This document shows positions 1 through 7,048 of a stretch of DNA of 21,535 nucleotides, in pieces. The stretch spans positions 1-21,535 of the forward strand of contig JBCCGK010000153.1 of the NCBI GenBank assembly GCA_039029315.1, read 5' to 3'. Numbering within the stretch: position 1 is the stretch's first letter; each line of letters begins with the position of its first letter. The notes beneath the pieces were generated by a model that had not been told where the DNA came from, searched no databases, and worked only from the letters and a program-made list of their open reading frames with translations. The position numbers and the translations under genes are program-made. This DNA is from JBCCCJ01 sp039029315 (lineage in GTDB: Bacteria; Bacteroidota; Bacteroidia; J057).

Positions 1-141
1 ATTCTAAGCCCAACTCACAAATCCACCCCAGTTTACCGATCGGTTGGTCTGGTGCGCTGCCGAATTTTGGGGGCCAGCTCGCCTAAACTGGTAAAAGTGT
101 ATGGTAAAGAAATTTGAATCCCCATTTTGGCCAAAGTCAAA
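1..141. other. gene-free left edge with nested palindromes
   Basis: No convincing gene. An inverted repeat CCAGTTTA (28-35) / TAAACTGG (84-91) encloses the perfect 10-base palindrome ACCGATCGGT (35-44) and a weaker GC-rich pairing around 56-80. A 30-codon minus-strand reading frame (33-125) is too short and unrecognised to call. This may be the end of a repeat or insertion-sequence remnant, but that is inference. Confidence 0.4.
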
Positions 142-310
142 CTAAGAGACTGTTTAGGAATCTGTGCTGAGAATTTTCATGGTGTATTTTTTTCTCAGGC
201 AAGGCTCTTTTTTGTTCTCATAGTGGTGCTATGAGAACAAAAAAAGCCGCAGAATGAGGAAAAAAGACGCATACAAAAAATAAGTGACAGATGTTCAAAC
301 AGTCTCTAAG
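142..310. mobile_element. complete MITE-like palindromic element, copy 1
   Basis: The ends are inverted: GAGACTGTTT follows TAA at the left and AAACAGTCTC precedes TAA at the right, with a further match at CTG/CAG a few bases in. The centre is a perfect 16-bp stem (208-223 with 229-244) around a 5-base loop, extending outward through GGCT/AGCC with one bulged base. The two outer halves are also roughly complementary, so the whole element can fold into one long hairpin. There is no coding capacity. GAG-type ends flanked by a 3-bp TNA-like target resemble the IS1031 group of the IS5 family, so a non-autonomous derivative is likely (inference). It lies about 50 bases past the 3' end of the SRPBCC gene and could also act as its terminator. 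Partial copies are at 3301-3389 and 9052-9117. Confidence 0.7.
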
Positions 311-357
311 CCTTCCTGCATATCCAATCCCTAGGATGTCAATTGAAGAGAATTTTT

Positions 358-804
358 CTAATTTTTGGAAAGATCTTTTACCTTTTCTAAGGCTATCGGC
401 AATTTGGCGATCATAAAGTCCAGATGCTCATCAAGGACATCTATCTCCGCAGTAAGGATAATGCTGTCAGTTCCTTCAGAAAGTGTATACATTTCTGTTG
501 CTCCTGACCACTTTTTTGTTTCCTCATCGATGGCTTGTTCTTGTCCATTGATCACATTTCCGATATGCCGAAACCGAATCATTGTATGTGGAATATGTGT
601 TTCTATGATGCTGTAGATACCGCTTTGATCTGGTGAAAGGAAGTATACGATGCTACCTTCTTCCCAATGATCGGCAATGATGTATGAGCCTTCGTAGAAT
701 ACGCTGGCCCATGCACGATAGGATTGCTCATTCCAGAGTGCTTCCCATATGTTGCTCTTCTCTGCCTGAATATCAATTGAAAATTGCAATCTGTTTATGT
801 TCAT
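358..804 (-). CDS. SRPBCC (START-like) domain protein
   Basis: A 148-residue soluble protein with the usual length and pattern of the SRPBCC/AHSA1-like superfamily. It starts with a beta strand followed by an EKSNIWEALWNEQSYRAW helix, then alternating strands (SIVYFLSP, IIETHIPHTMIRFRH, SGATEMYTLSE) and a long C-terminal helix. This fold makes a hydrophobic cavity for a small ligand; the ligand here is unknown. There is no signal peptide, so it is probably cytoplasmic. It is the third gene of a minus-strand operon: 23 bases separate it from the AHSA1-type gene, which follows an ArsR-type repressor. ArsR plus SRPBCC pairs are a recurring arrangement, so expression probably answers to the operator near 1672-1723. 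The complete MITE-like element lies just downstream. Confidence 0.8.
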   Translation of the reverse strand: MNINRLQFSIDIQAEKSNIWEALWNEQSYRAWASVFYEGSYIIADHWEEGSIVYFLSPDQSGIYSIIETHIPHTMIRFRHIGNVINGQEQAIDEETKKWSGATEMYTLSEGTDSIILTAEIDVLDEHLDFMIAKLPIALEKVKDLSKN

Positions 805-827
805 CGTTTGTTTGGTAAATGCTTATG

Positions 828-1271
828 CTACCTTTTCAGAGTCTTTCCATTTTCCAGATAGTTCTTTAAGGATTCATGGATAAGGAATCTCCAACCGCCA
901 ATAAAATTATCCTTAACCAAATCAGGATTGTCGCGCGGAAAGCTATCAATTCCTTCATGAGTGAGTCTTAATTTGGTTTTGTCGCCCATAGAAAACAATT
1001 CAAATGTAACAAAGGAAATCCCAGAGTATCCTTCATATTTCCAGGAGTATTTGAGTTTTTGACATGGGATAATTTCCAACATTTCACAGATATGGACATA
1101 GATTTTCTCTTCCGTCCCCCCTTCAAAATGAAAAACTCCACCAATCTCCAGGGTGAAATCAGGAATGTCGAAATACCATTTTTGCATGAGCTCTTTTTCG
1201 GTAATTGCCCGCCAAACAAGCTCTACTGGGGCATTGAATTCTTGTTCTATGATTAATGTTTTGTTCTCCAT
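828..1271 (-). CDS. AHSA1/SRPBCC family protein
   Basis: A protein of the activator-of-Hsp90-ATPase-1-like branch of the SRPBCC fold. From Met (1271) it reads MENKTLIIEQEFNAPVELVW, the typical first strand and helix, followed by ELMQKWYF, a beta-rich core (FTLEIGGVFHFEG) and the C-terminal GGWRFLIHESLKNYLE helix that closes the cavity. The start at 1271 fits the family N-terminus and gives 147 residues. Two in-frame ATGs lie upstream (1322 and 1316); the one at 1316 overlaps the ArsR stop codon as ATGA, so translational coupling from there, with 15 extra residues, is a real alternative. It is the middle gene of the ArsR / AHSA1 / SRPBCC operon. The ligand and exact role are unknown. Confidence 0.8.
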   Translation of the reverse strand: MENKTLIIEQEFNAPVELVWRAITEKELMQKWYFDIPDFTLEIGGVFHFEGGTEEKIYVHICEMLEIIPCQKLKYSWKYEGYSGISFVTFELFSMGDKTKLRLTHEGIDSFPRDNPDLVKDNFIGGWRFLIHESLKNYLENGKTLKR

Positions 1272-1312
1272 ATTAGCGTGGTAGGAAAGGGGATTCTTCA
1301 AACAAATCCTGT

Positions 1313-1657
1313 TCATGCACATTGTGTTCTATCATCCTGTTTGGGTTCAGATTGTAATTCTTCCAATAACTTGTCAAGTTGATTGAGTTTTCCAAGCCAC
1401 ATCTGTCTGAAAGGCTCTAACCAATCGGCAACTTCTGTTAGTTTTTGAGCTTCAAGAGTACAATACCGCTCTCGACCTTCCTTTTTTATGGAGATTACCC
1501 CACATTCATGAAGGTATTTGATATGCAAGGACACTGCCTGTCTGCTCATGTCAAACCTGTCTGCCAAGGTATTGACATTCTGCGATTCGGTTGTCAAGGA
1601 CAAGAGGATACTCCTTCTTGTTGGGTCTGCAATCGCATGGAATACATCTCTTTTCAT
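1313..1657 (-). CDS. ArsR-family winged-helix transcriptional repressor
   Basis: A small winged-helix DNA-binding protein. MKRDVFHAIADPTRRSILLS is the signature first helix of ArsR regulators; SRQAVSLHIKYLHECGVI is the helix-turn-helix with the recognition helix, and IKKEGRERYCTLE is the wing. The C-terminal helix (WLEPFRQMWLGKLNQLDKLL) is of the type found in ArsR proteins paired with SRPBCC genes. No cysteine metal-site motif (ELCVCDL-like) is present, so a metal sensor is unlikely. I chose Met at 1657 (114 residues). The frame continues to a Met at 1693, but that would place the proposed operator inside the gene and add 12 residues ahead of the family N-terminus. It leads the operon with the two SRPBCC genes and probably represses it. 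Confidence 0.88.
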   Translation of the reverse strand: MKRDVFHAIADPTRRSILLSLTTESQNVNTLADRFDMSRQAVSLHIKYLHECGVISIKKEGRERYCTLEAQKLTEVADWLEPFRQMWLGKLNQLDKLLEELQSEPKQDDRTQCA

Positions 1658-1671
1658 TATCTCAGCTTGAT

Positions 1672-1723
1672 ATGCAAGTATATGCTTGCGCAATTTATAT
1701 GAAAGTATTCACTTGCGCAATTT
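1672..1723. promoter_or_regulatory. tandem palindromic operator before the ArsR gene
   Basis: Two direct copies of a 25-base unit, starting at 1672 and 1699 (27 bases apart, about 2.5 helical turns). Both contain AAGTAT and end in CTTGCGCAATTT. The gene-proximal copy has a near-perfect palindrome, GCAAGTATATGCTTGC (1674-1689); the second is a weaker version. Their position 15 bases upstream of the repressor start suggests autoregulation by the ArsR protein. This is inferred from position and symmetry only. Confidence 0.55.
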
Positions 1724-1741
1724 TTTTCTTGAAAAAATCAC

Positions 1742-3088
1742 TTACTGGCAGTAGTTCTTGATCTCCAGGATTATCTTTTCTTTAAATCGGCCATTTGACA
1801 AATAATCCTTTCTGAATTCTTCAAACTCTTTTTGGCTAATTTCCTGCTGACTGACCTTCGCCCATTCGTCTATGGTTAATGTTTTCTTCTCTGATAGGAC
1901 CAACAAGGAACGCAATACTTGATATGTCTTCTTGAATCCAAATCGTAGTTCAAAACATTTCAGCAAGAGTGGGCCTAAGTAGTAGCGATATGTCTCTGTA
2001 ATTTGAGAGGAGGATTCTATTTCTTCAAGGGGGGGAAATTCCACATCATTTATTTCATGGATATAGGCAAGTAGCTTTTTATGTAAATATGTTTGCCCAC
2101 ATCTTTTTTCTACTACATCAAAAGATAGATAGTCCGCGCAGGATTCCAGCCAAAACCAAAATAAGGTTCCTGACATGACATTGGTGAGAAAATAGTTATG
2201 AGCTAACTCATGACCAAATAATTCTACATACTTAGGTCTTAACTTCCCCTTTTCAGATAAGAGATCCTTAAAATCTATCCCTGCAAACCCAAATGCAGGA
2301 TACACATTGAATCCCCAATGACTTCCTTCTGGCATCTGATCCACAGGCTCATGATTGATCAGATATATGGAATCTGTATATTCGATGCCCAAATTCGATG
2401 CATAGATCGATTTTATGTCCTCTACTTCTGCTATCAGCAGGCGCGCACGCTCAAAGGGTATGTCCGAATTGATGATATAATTTCCGGCTATTGAGAGAAA
2501 GTCAAAATCACCCGCAAACAGAAACAAAGGAACGGCTTTTGTCGATGAAAAAGTATTGCTTTCTCCTTGTTTAGGTGCAGCTCCGTTCACAAAGATGGAT
2601 GTACAATGGGCTCCTTCTATTTCTAGCTTATAGGCATAGCTATCCACATATCGATCGCCGATTGAATCATAGATAACAGGGTACCATTTACTTTGTTCTG
2701 TAGCTCTGAATGTTTTCCCGTTATTGGCAATAAAGCCTTTGAAATCGAATGCGTTGAATTCATCATGATATATGGGAAAAGCGCCTACATACTCAAGTTC
2801 GAAGGTTTCGGGTAGTTCTTCAATCTTATGGTTATTGTCATCTATCAATTGATATTCGAGTCCAACATGATGTGCTTTTCCAGAATAATATCCATCATAA
2901 TTGATCCGCTTGCCAGCGGAATCCTTAAAGGATTTGATGTTCATACCCTTATGCAACAAGATCCTGTAGCCCCCAATTTTTGGCAAATTGCTCAGCCTGA
3001 TTCTGCACTTGAAAAGTCCATTATGCAGGTTCAGAGTTACTTTTCCTTCCAGATGAGGTATTTTTTTGTCAGGATTGGGACTTTGCAT
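1742..3088 (-). CDS. M1-like (gluzincin) metallopeptidase
   Basis: A 448-residue protein with an N-terminal beta-rich region (about residues 10-200) and a peptidase region with the zinc motif H293-E-L-A-H297. The third ligand is likely E315 in WLESCADY, matching NEGFAEY of M1 aminopeptidases. The spacing HExxH-x17-E is one residue shorter than the M1 rule of x18. No clear GAMEN exopeptidase motif is seen; GFNVYPAFGFAGI (about 259-271) sits where it would be expected. There is no signal peptide, and an in-frame stop lies just upstream of the ATG, so the start is fixed and the product looks cytoplasmic unless the N-terminus was lost. It is transcribed alone, between the ArsR operon and the MITE half-copy. 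Substrate unknown. Confidence 0.72.
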   Translation of the reverse strand: MQSPNPDKKIPHLEGKVTLNLHNGLFKCRIRLSNLPKIGGYRILLHKGMNIKSFKDSAGKRINYDGYYSGKAHHVGLEYQLIDDNNHKIEELPETFELEYVGAFPIYHDEFNAFDFKGFIANNGKTFRATEQSKWYPVIYDSIGDRYVDSYAYKLEIEGAHCTSIFVNGAAPKQGESNTFSSTKAVPLFLFAGDFDFLSIAGNYIINSDIPFERARLLIAEVEDIKSIYASNLGIEYTDSIYLINHEPVDQMPEGSHWGFNVYPAFGFAGIDFKDLLSEKGKLRPKYVELFGHELAHNYFLTNVMSGTLFWFWLESCADYLSFDVVEKRCGQTYLHKKLLAYIHEINDVEFPPLEEIESSSQITETYRYYLGPLLLKCFELRFGFKKTYQVLRSLLVLSEKKTLTIDEWAKVSQQEISQKEFEEFRKDYLSNGRFKEKIILEIKNYCQ

Positions 3089-3129
3089 GCCTTGTTTCTG
3101 TTAAGATTTCAACAAGATAAGTATTCAGA

Positions 3130-3137
3130 CAAATTTA
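3130..3137 (-). promoter_or_regulatory. candidate -7 box for the metallopeptidase gene
   Basis: On the minus strand this reads TAAATTTG, an exact match to the Bacteroidota TAnnTTTG element, about 42 bases before the ATG at 3088. No TTG sits at the expected 19-21 base distance upstream, so it is only a candidate. Confidence 0.3.
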
Positions 3138-3300
3138 CATTTGACAATCAAGCTCCACCCTCTCGCTCTCCCGCCAGCAAGAGACATCAGCCTACAGATC
3201 CCGCAATCGCAGATTGGAGGGGGTTGGGAGAGGAAAAACGTCTTAGATTGTATTTGTGTCCATCTTCTTACTTATGTTCTCAGCTTCCATTGGAAATTCC

Positions 3301-3389
3301 TACTGGTGCTATGAGACCAAAAAAAGCTGTAGGATGGAGAAAAAAGTGCGTACAAAAAATAAGGGACAGATGTTCAAGCAGTCTCTAAG
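3301..3389 (+). mobile_element. right half of the MITE-like element, copy 2
   Basis: Aligns base for base, with one single-base gap and about ten mismatches, to positions 221-310: from the central loop (TGGTGCTATGAGA) through to the right end (CAGTCTCTAAG). The left half and left stem arm are absent; unrelated sequence (TTCCATTGGAAATTCC) precedes it. Its right end overlaps the 3' end of the GlxA-type gene, and the stop codon (TAG at 3385-3387 on the minus strand) lies inside the element terminus. Confidence 0.7.
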
Positions 3390-4374
3390 ATAAGCTTGTC
3401 TGCGGACTAAAATATTTTTGCCGATAGCCTGATGGCTGAAGGCCTGTGAGATTTTTAAATACCTTTCGAAAAGTAGCCCCGTCATTGTATCCACACTGGA
3501 AAATGATTTCATTAATGGTGATTGTTTTATTTTCAAGCATTCTCTTTGCCGCCTCAATTCTGACATGTTGTATGAATTCTAAAGGAGAGATTCCTGTTGC
3601 ATTTTTGAACCTTCGGACTAAGGTTCGGGAGCTGAAACCAAAGCTCTTTGCCAATGTGCCCACCAACAATTCTTCCCCATAATGTTCTTCTATATATTCC
3701 TGCAATTTTTTGATCGCATCATCATGGTGATTATACAGATCATTCAATATCATGAAAGGCTTTTGTGAGTTTCTGTTATAGTCAACCTGAAACACTTTTG
3801 AGAGCCATATTGCCGTTTCTTTGTCGGCGAATTTTTCTACTAAATACAAGAGTAAATTCAGCGAGGAAAAAGCACCAGCACTCGTATACGTCCCCCCATG
3901 GTCGGTTACAATTTTCTCATTTTCCAATATTGCTTTGGGAAAGAGTCGAGCAAAAGATTTGGAGAATGCCCAATGCGTTGTGCATTTTTTGTTGTCCAAA
4001 GCACCGGTAGCGGCAAGTAAAAATGCGCCAGTACACATACTCGCCAATTCACTTTGGTGATGTTCGTATTGGTTCTTGAGCCACTCGATTACTGTTGCAT
4101 TTTCTTGTAAGGGGACTTCCATTTCAGTGATAAAGCCCGGTACAATGATCAGGTCAATATCTGTTGTCAATGACTTGATTGGGGTTGCCTTTATCCCAAA
4201 ATGTCCATGATATAACCAATTGGATCTGGATTGACTTGCTATAGTTAACTCAAAGACTGGGGCTCTATTTTTTGAGATTCTATATTGGTTGGCTTGTGAA
4301 AGGAAAAAAAAAGCTGACACAATCGCATCAGGTAGGACTTCTCCTTTGGGAACAATTATGACTGTTTTTATCAC
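3385..4374 (-). CDS. GlxA-type regulator (DJ-1/PfpI plus AraC HTH)
   Basis: A 329-residue two-domain transcription regulator. Residues about 1-185 form a DJ-1/PfpI (class I glutamine amidotransferase-like) domain with the strand DLIIVPGF (74-81) and the nucleophile elbow ASMCTGAFLLA, with C114 in the position of the usual cysteine. Residues about 221-322 form an AraC/XylS double helix-turn-helix: EELLVGTLAKSFGFSSRTLV, then TITINEIIFQCGYNDGATFR with the conserved GLQPSGYR ending. In GlxA proteins the first domain is thought to sense a ligand rather than act as an enzyme. It is divergent from the serine hydrolase at 4501, with 126 bases between the starts, and may control it. The last residues and stop codon coincide with the MITE half-copy, so the native C-terminus may have been altered. 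Confidence 0.9.
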   Translation of the reverse strand: MIKTVIIVPKGEVLPDAIVSAFFFLSQANQYRISKNRAPVFELTIASQSRSNWLYHGHFGIKATPIKSLTTDIDLIIVPGFITEMEVPLQENATVIEWLKNQYEHHQSELASMCTGAFLLAATGALDNKKCTTHWAFSKSFARLFPKAILENEKIVTDHGGTYTSAGAFSSLNLLLYLVEKFADKETAIWLSKVFQVDYNRNSQKPFMILNDLYNHHDDAIKKLQEYIEEHYGEELLVGTLAKSFGFSSRTLVRRFKNATGISPLEFIQHVRIEAAKRMLENKTITINEIIFQCGYNDGATFRKVFKNLTGLQPSGYRQKYFSPQTSLS

Positions 4375-4433
4375 TGTCGTAAATACCTATATATATTGGC
4401 GAAAATGCACTGTAATTTAGGCTTTTTTAGAAA

Positions 4434-4441
4434 TAATTTTG
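4434..4441 (+). promoter_or_regulatory. candidate -7 box for the serine hydrolase gene
   Basis: Reads TAATTTTG, an exact match to TAnnTTTG, about 60 bases before the ATG at 4501 in the divergent intergenic space. No well-spaced TTG (-33) is visible, so confidence is low. Confidence 0.3.
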
Positions 4442-4500
4442 TTGTGATGGAAAACGACTCGTGGTCAAATGATTCCTTTCACCGCAAAATTACCTCAAAA

Positions 4501-5715
4501 ATGAAGCGATTGTTAGTTAGTTTGCTATGGATGGGCTTGGCATGTTCCCTTGCTGCTCAATCCGATCGTACTGCTTATGAACATTTATTGAAGCAATTTC
4601 ACACCTATGTGGACAATGGTGAACTAGCAGGGACAGTCATTTTTTTGGAAAAAAATGGCATCCTCACCAAAGATGTTTATGGGTATGCGGATACTGAAAA
4701 ACAGACCCCTATTTCGGAAAACAGTCTGTTTAGATTCGCCTCAATGACCAAACCTTTGACTGCTACGGCTATTATGCAATTGGTAGAAAAAGACAAGTTA
4801 TCATTAGATGATCCGGTAGCTACTTATATACCTGCTGTTGCTCAGATGCGGGTGTTTGACGGGACAACATCAGGAAGGCTTCCTGAGCGAACCATGACCA
4901 TTCGCCATCTTCTATCCCATACTTCAGGCATTACGAGTCGGTTTGATTTTTCGGATGCTGGCAAAGCTGCCAATAAAAAAATGACAGGGCTAGAAACAAA
5001 TACGCTTGAAGAACTGATTGACCTTATTTGCCAAACCCATCTTGCCTTTGAACCGGGGGAAGGCTGGGCATATGGGTATAGCAATGATTTGTTGGCATAT
5101 ATTGTAGAGAAAGTGAGCGGGACCCCTATTGATGTGTATTTTGACAAACATATTTTTCAACCACTTGATATGCATCATACTTCATTTCAAACCAGCAATC
5201 CCGACATGTTAACTTCTCTTCATGCCACGAGACCTGAAGGGGGGATTCAGGTGGTAGAAAGCCCTGCCAATAGCCAATATGTCACGGGGGAAAATATGCC
5301 CCGCGGGAATACGGGACTTATCGGAACTGCGGGTGATTATTTGAATTTTTGCAGAATGATCCTCAATAAAGGGACGTGGAATGCTAAGCTGATTCTGACG
5401 CCAGCATCAATGAAAGTCATGCAGGAAAATGTAGTAAAAAAGAAATTCTTCCCTATACAGGTCGCTTCCAATGAAATGTATGGGCAGGGATATGGCCTAG
5501 GAGTTGGTGTTGTGATGGAACAATCACCCTTTGGTACCAAAGGGGATATCTATTGGCCAGGTGCGTATTATACCTACTTTTTTGTGAACCCTGAACAGGA
5601 AACGATTGCCATATTTATGACCCAATTGTTTGACATGAGTAGAATGAATATGATCTGGGAGTTTCATGATTTGGCAACAAAGGCCCTGGATTCATTTCCC
5701 TCTGATGGAAAATGA
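4501..5715 (+). CDS. secreted serine hydrolase, beta-lactamase (class C/EstB) family
   Basis: A 404-residue enzyme of the serine beta-lactamase-like fold (class C, DD-peptidase and esterase group). The start at 4501 gives a clear signal peptide (MKRLLVSLLWMGLACSLAAQ); the frame is open 35 codons further up, but those encode nothing signal-like. Catalytic motifs are S81-M-T-K84 (SxxK) and Y193-S-N195 (YxN). The third motif region reads YWPGAYYTYFFVNPEQE (351-367), as in EstB-like esterases rather than the KTG of true beta-lactamases. The likely role is periplasmic or secreted hydrolysis of an ester or peptide; activity on beta-lactams cannot be inferred. It is divergent from the GlxA-type regulator. 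No sorting tail is present. Confidence 0.85.
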   Translation: MKRLLVSLLWMGLACSLAAQSDRTAYEHLLKQFHTYVDNGELAGTVIFLEKNGILTKDVYGYADTEKQTPISENSLFRFASMTKPLTATAIMQLVEKDKLSLDDPVATYIPAVAQMRVFDGTTSGRLPERTMTIRHLLSHTSGITSRFDFSDAGKAANKKMTGLETNTLEELIDLICQTHLAFEPGEGWAYGYSNDLLAYIVEKVSGTPIDVYFDKHIFQPLDMHHTSFQTSNPDMLTSLHATRPEGGIQVVESPANSQYVTGENMPRGNTGLIGTAGDYLNFCRMILNKGTWNAKLILTPASMKVMQENVVKKKFFPIQVASNEMYGQGYGLGVGVVMEQSPFGTKGDIYWPGAYYTYFFVNPEQETIAIFMTQLFDMSRMNMIWEFHDLATKALDSFPSDGK

Positions 5716-5733
5716 TGCTGAATTGTCTTTTCC

Positions 5734-5826
5734 TCAGCTCATTCGATCCTGAATAAGCGATTCAATCTGCCTGTGGGTTTCTAGTCGCTGATTCTCATGT
5801 AGGTACTGGTCTATGAGAAGAGACAT
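5734..5826 (-). CDS. possible 30-residue peptide, unknown
   Basis: A short open frame beginning MSLLIDQYLHENQ and ending IQDRMS, hydrophilic and predicted helical. It lies between the convergent ends of the serine hydrolase and the glycosidase gene. It may be a real small protein, a remnant of a larger gene, or chance; no family is recognised. Confidence 0.15.
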   Translation of the reverse strand: MSLLIDQYLHENQRLETHRQIESLIQDRMS

Positions 5827-5842
5827 TGTGCAGACGGATCAG

Positions 5843-6928
5843 TTAGAAACTCTTTAGTCTCTCTACAAAAGTACAGTAACTTGATTTCGGTTCTCCAGTT
5901 TCAGCAATAAAGCTGAGGGTAGAGAGCCAGTTAACAATTTCTGTATCGCTGAAACCACTCAACTCCACGTAAGACCGTGCAAAATCATACGTACCGTAAA
6001 ACGTGAAAAATTCCAGCTTGGAATGATTTGCTTTTAAGGCAGATAATGCCTGCTCAATAAAAATTTCCTGCTTTTCTACCGAACCTTTAAATCCGCTGGA
6101 ACTCCAGGTTGTTTCTGTGATCGCTATTTTGGGACCTATATTTTCAGTGAGTGCTAGTAACTCCTCAACCCTTTGCTGGTATTTGTTGGGCGAATTTGAT
6201 AGAAATTGTTCATACAATGAAAACCCCAGGATATCAGCCTTTGAAAATTCATGATATATATCTGTAGTCCCATTATTGAGCGCATCGTGATAGGTGAAAA
6301 TCATCCCAACATCCAGCTCCGGGTAAGCATTTTTGATGATGGTCCTAGAGTTGTTAAAGAACTGCACATAGTCTGGGATTTCAGTTGGATTTTCATGAAA
6401 ATATACATCAACTTCATTTCCCAGCCATAAATAGTCTATTTTCCCATTGTACCGATCCAAGAATTCTAACACTAACTGCTGATACATGCTGGCAAAGGTC
6501 GGCTCTGTAAATCCTTGAAAACGCATATCTTCAGGTATGTCATCTATATCGGAAGTGTTGATTGTATGTAAAATGATAGATGCCTTTTGCCCATTGTTGG
6601 TAATCGCGTTCATGACTGAATCCGGATATACCCACTCAAATTGATCAGTCGTTGGCTGTATTTCATTCCATCTAAAACCGTAGTGCACAACTTGAGTTCC
6701 AAGCTGATGGCTTAAGTCAATACTTTGGACAATATTATCCGTGGTCCATTGATTAAATTCTCCTTTATATGTCGGTGCTAAGCCAAGTTTTGGAATTGTC
6801 GGGATATCCTGGTTCAGATTGATCGTAGTGCAATTATTATCTCCCGGGCTAATCTGGTCTTTTTTACAAGCGGCAATCAACATCGTCCCAAGCAGGAGTA
6901 AACTTAAAAATCGGAGTGTCTTATTCAT
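5843..6928 (-). CDS. glycoside hydrolase-like lipoprotein (clan GH-A-type TIM barrel)
   Basis: A 361-residue protein with a lipoprotein signal: a hydrophobic stretch 6-19, then LIAAC with C21 as the lipidated cysteine and KKD behind it. The body has the look of a (beta/alpha)8 hydrolase of clan GH-A: VHYGFRWNEIQPTTDQFEW (81-99) matches the strand-2 motif, YLWLGNEVDVY (166-176) gives the acid/base E172 after Asn, and IAITETTW (268-275) gives the nucleophile candidate E272. These features recur in GH5, GH39 and GH53; I cannot decide the family. It is probably anchored at the cell surface or periplasmic face. It sits 120 bases downstream of the pectate lyase on the same strand, which supports a role in polysaccharide breakdown. 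No T9SS tail. Confidence 0.7.
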   Translation of the reverse strand: MNKTLRFLSLLLLGTMLIAACKKDQISPGDNNCTTINLNQDIPTIPKLGLAPTYKGEFNQWTTDNIVQSIDLSHQLGTQVVHYGFRWNEIQPTTDQFEWVYPDSVMNAITNNGQKASIILHTINTSDIDDIPEDMRFQGFTEPTFASMYQQLVLEFLDRYNGKIDYLWLGNEVDVYFHENPTEIPDYVQFFNNSRTIIKNAYPELDVGMIFTYHDALNNGTTDIYHEFSKADILGFSLYEQFLSNSPNKYQQRVEELLALTENIGPKIAITETTWSSSGFKGSVEKQEIFIEQALSALKANHSKLEFFTFYGTYDFARSYVELSGFSDTEIVNWLSTLSFIAETGEPKSSYCTFVERLKSF

Positions 6929-6994
6929 AAGTTATCTATTTATGGTGAGTAAGAGGTAGGGCAGACAGCGTTTTCAATCATTGATACAGATTGT

Positions 6995-7012
6995 GCAGCA
7001 TTGTTTTGCTGC
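6995..7012 (-). terminator. weak hairpin downstream of the pectate lyase gene
   Basis: GCAGCA and TGCTGC pair around a 6-base loop, 37 bases past the stop codon. No T-run follows on the minus strand, so a terminator function is doubtful. Confidence 0.2.
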
Positions 7013-7048
7013 GTGATTCTACTGATGGTTTGTAGCGGATTGAAGTGA

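Noticed and set aside
33..125. 30-codon minus-strand frame at the left edge
   Set aside because: Too short, contains the inverted-repeat arm, and no family is recognised.
1313..1657. Metal-sensing ArsR/SmtB repressor
   Set aside because: No cysteine or histidine metal-site pattern is present; the operon context points to the SRPBCC-linked group.
2828..3388. 186-codon plus-strand frame
   Set aside because: Half is antisense to the metallopeptidase and the rest runs through the MITE half-copy.
4501..5715. Beta-lactamase resistance gene
   Set aside because: SxxK and YxN are present, but the KTG motif is replaced by an esterase-like WPGAYYTYF, so antibiotic resistance is not supported.
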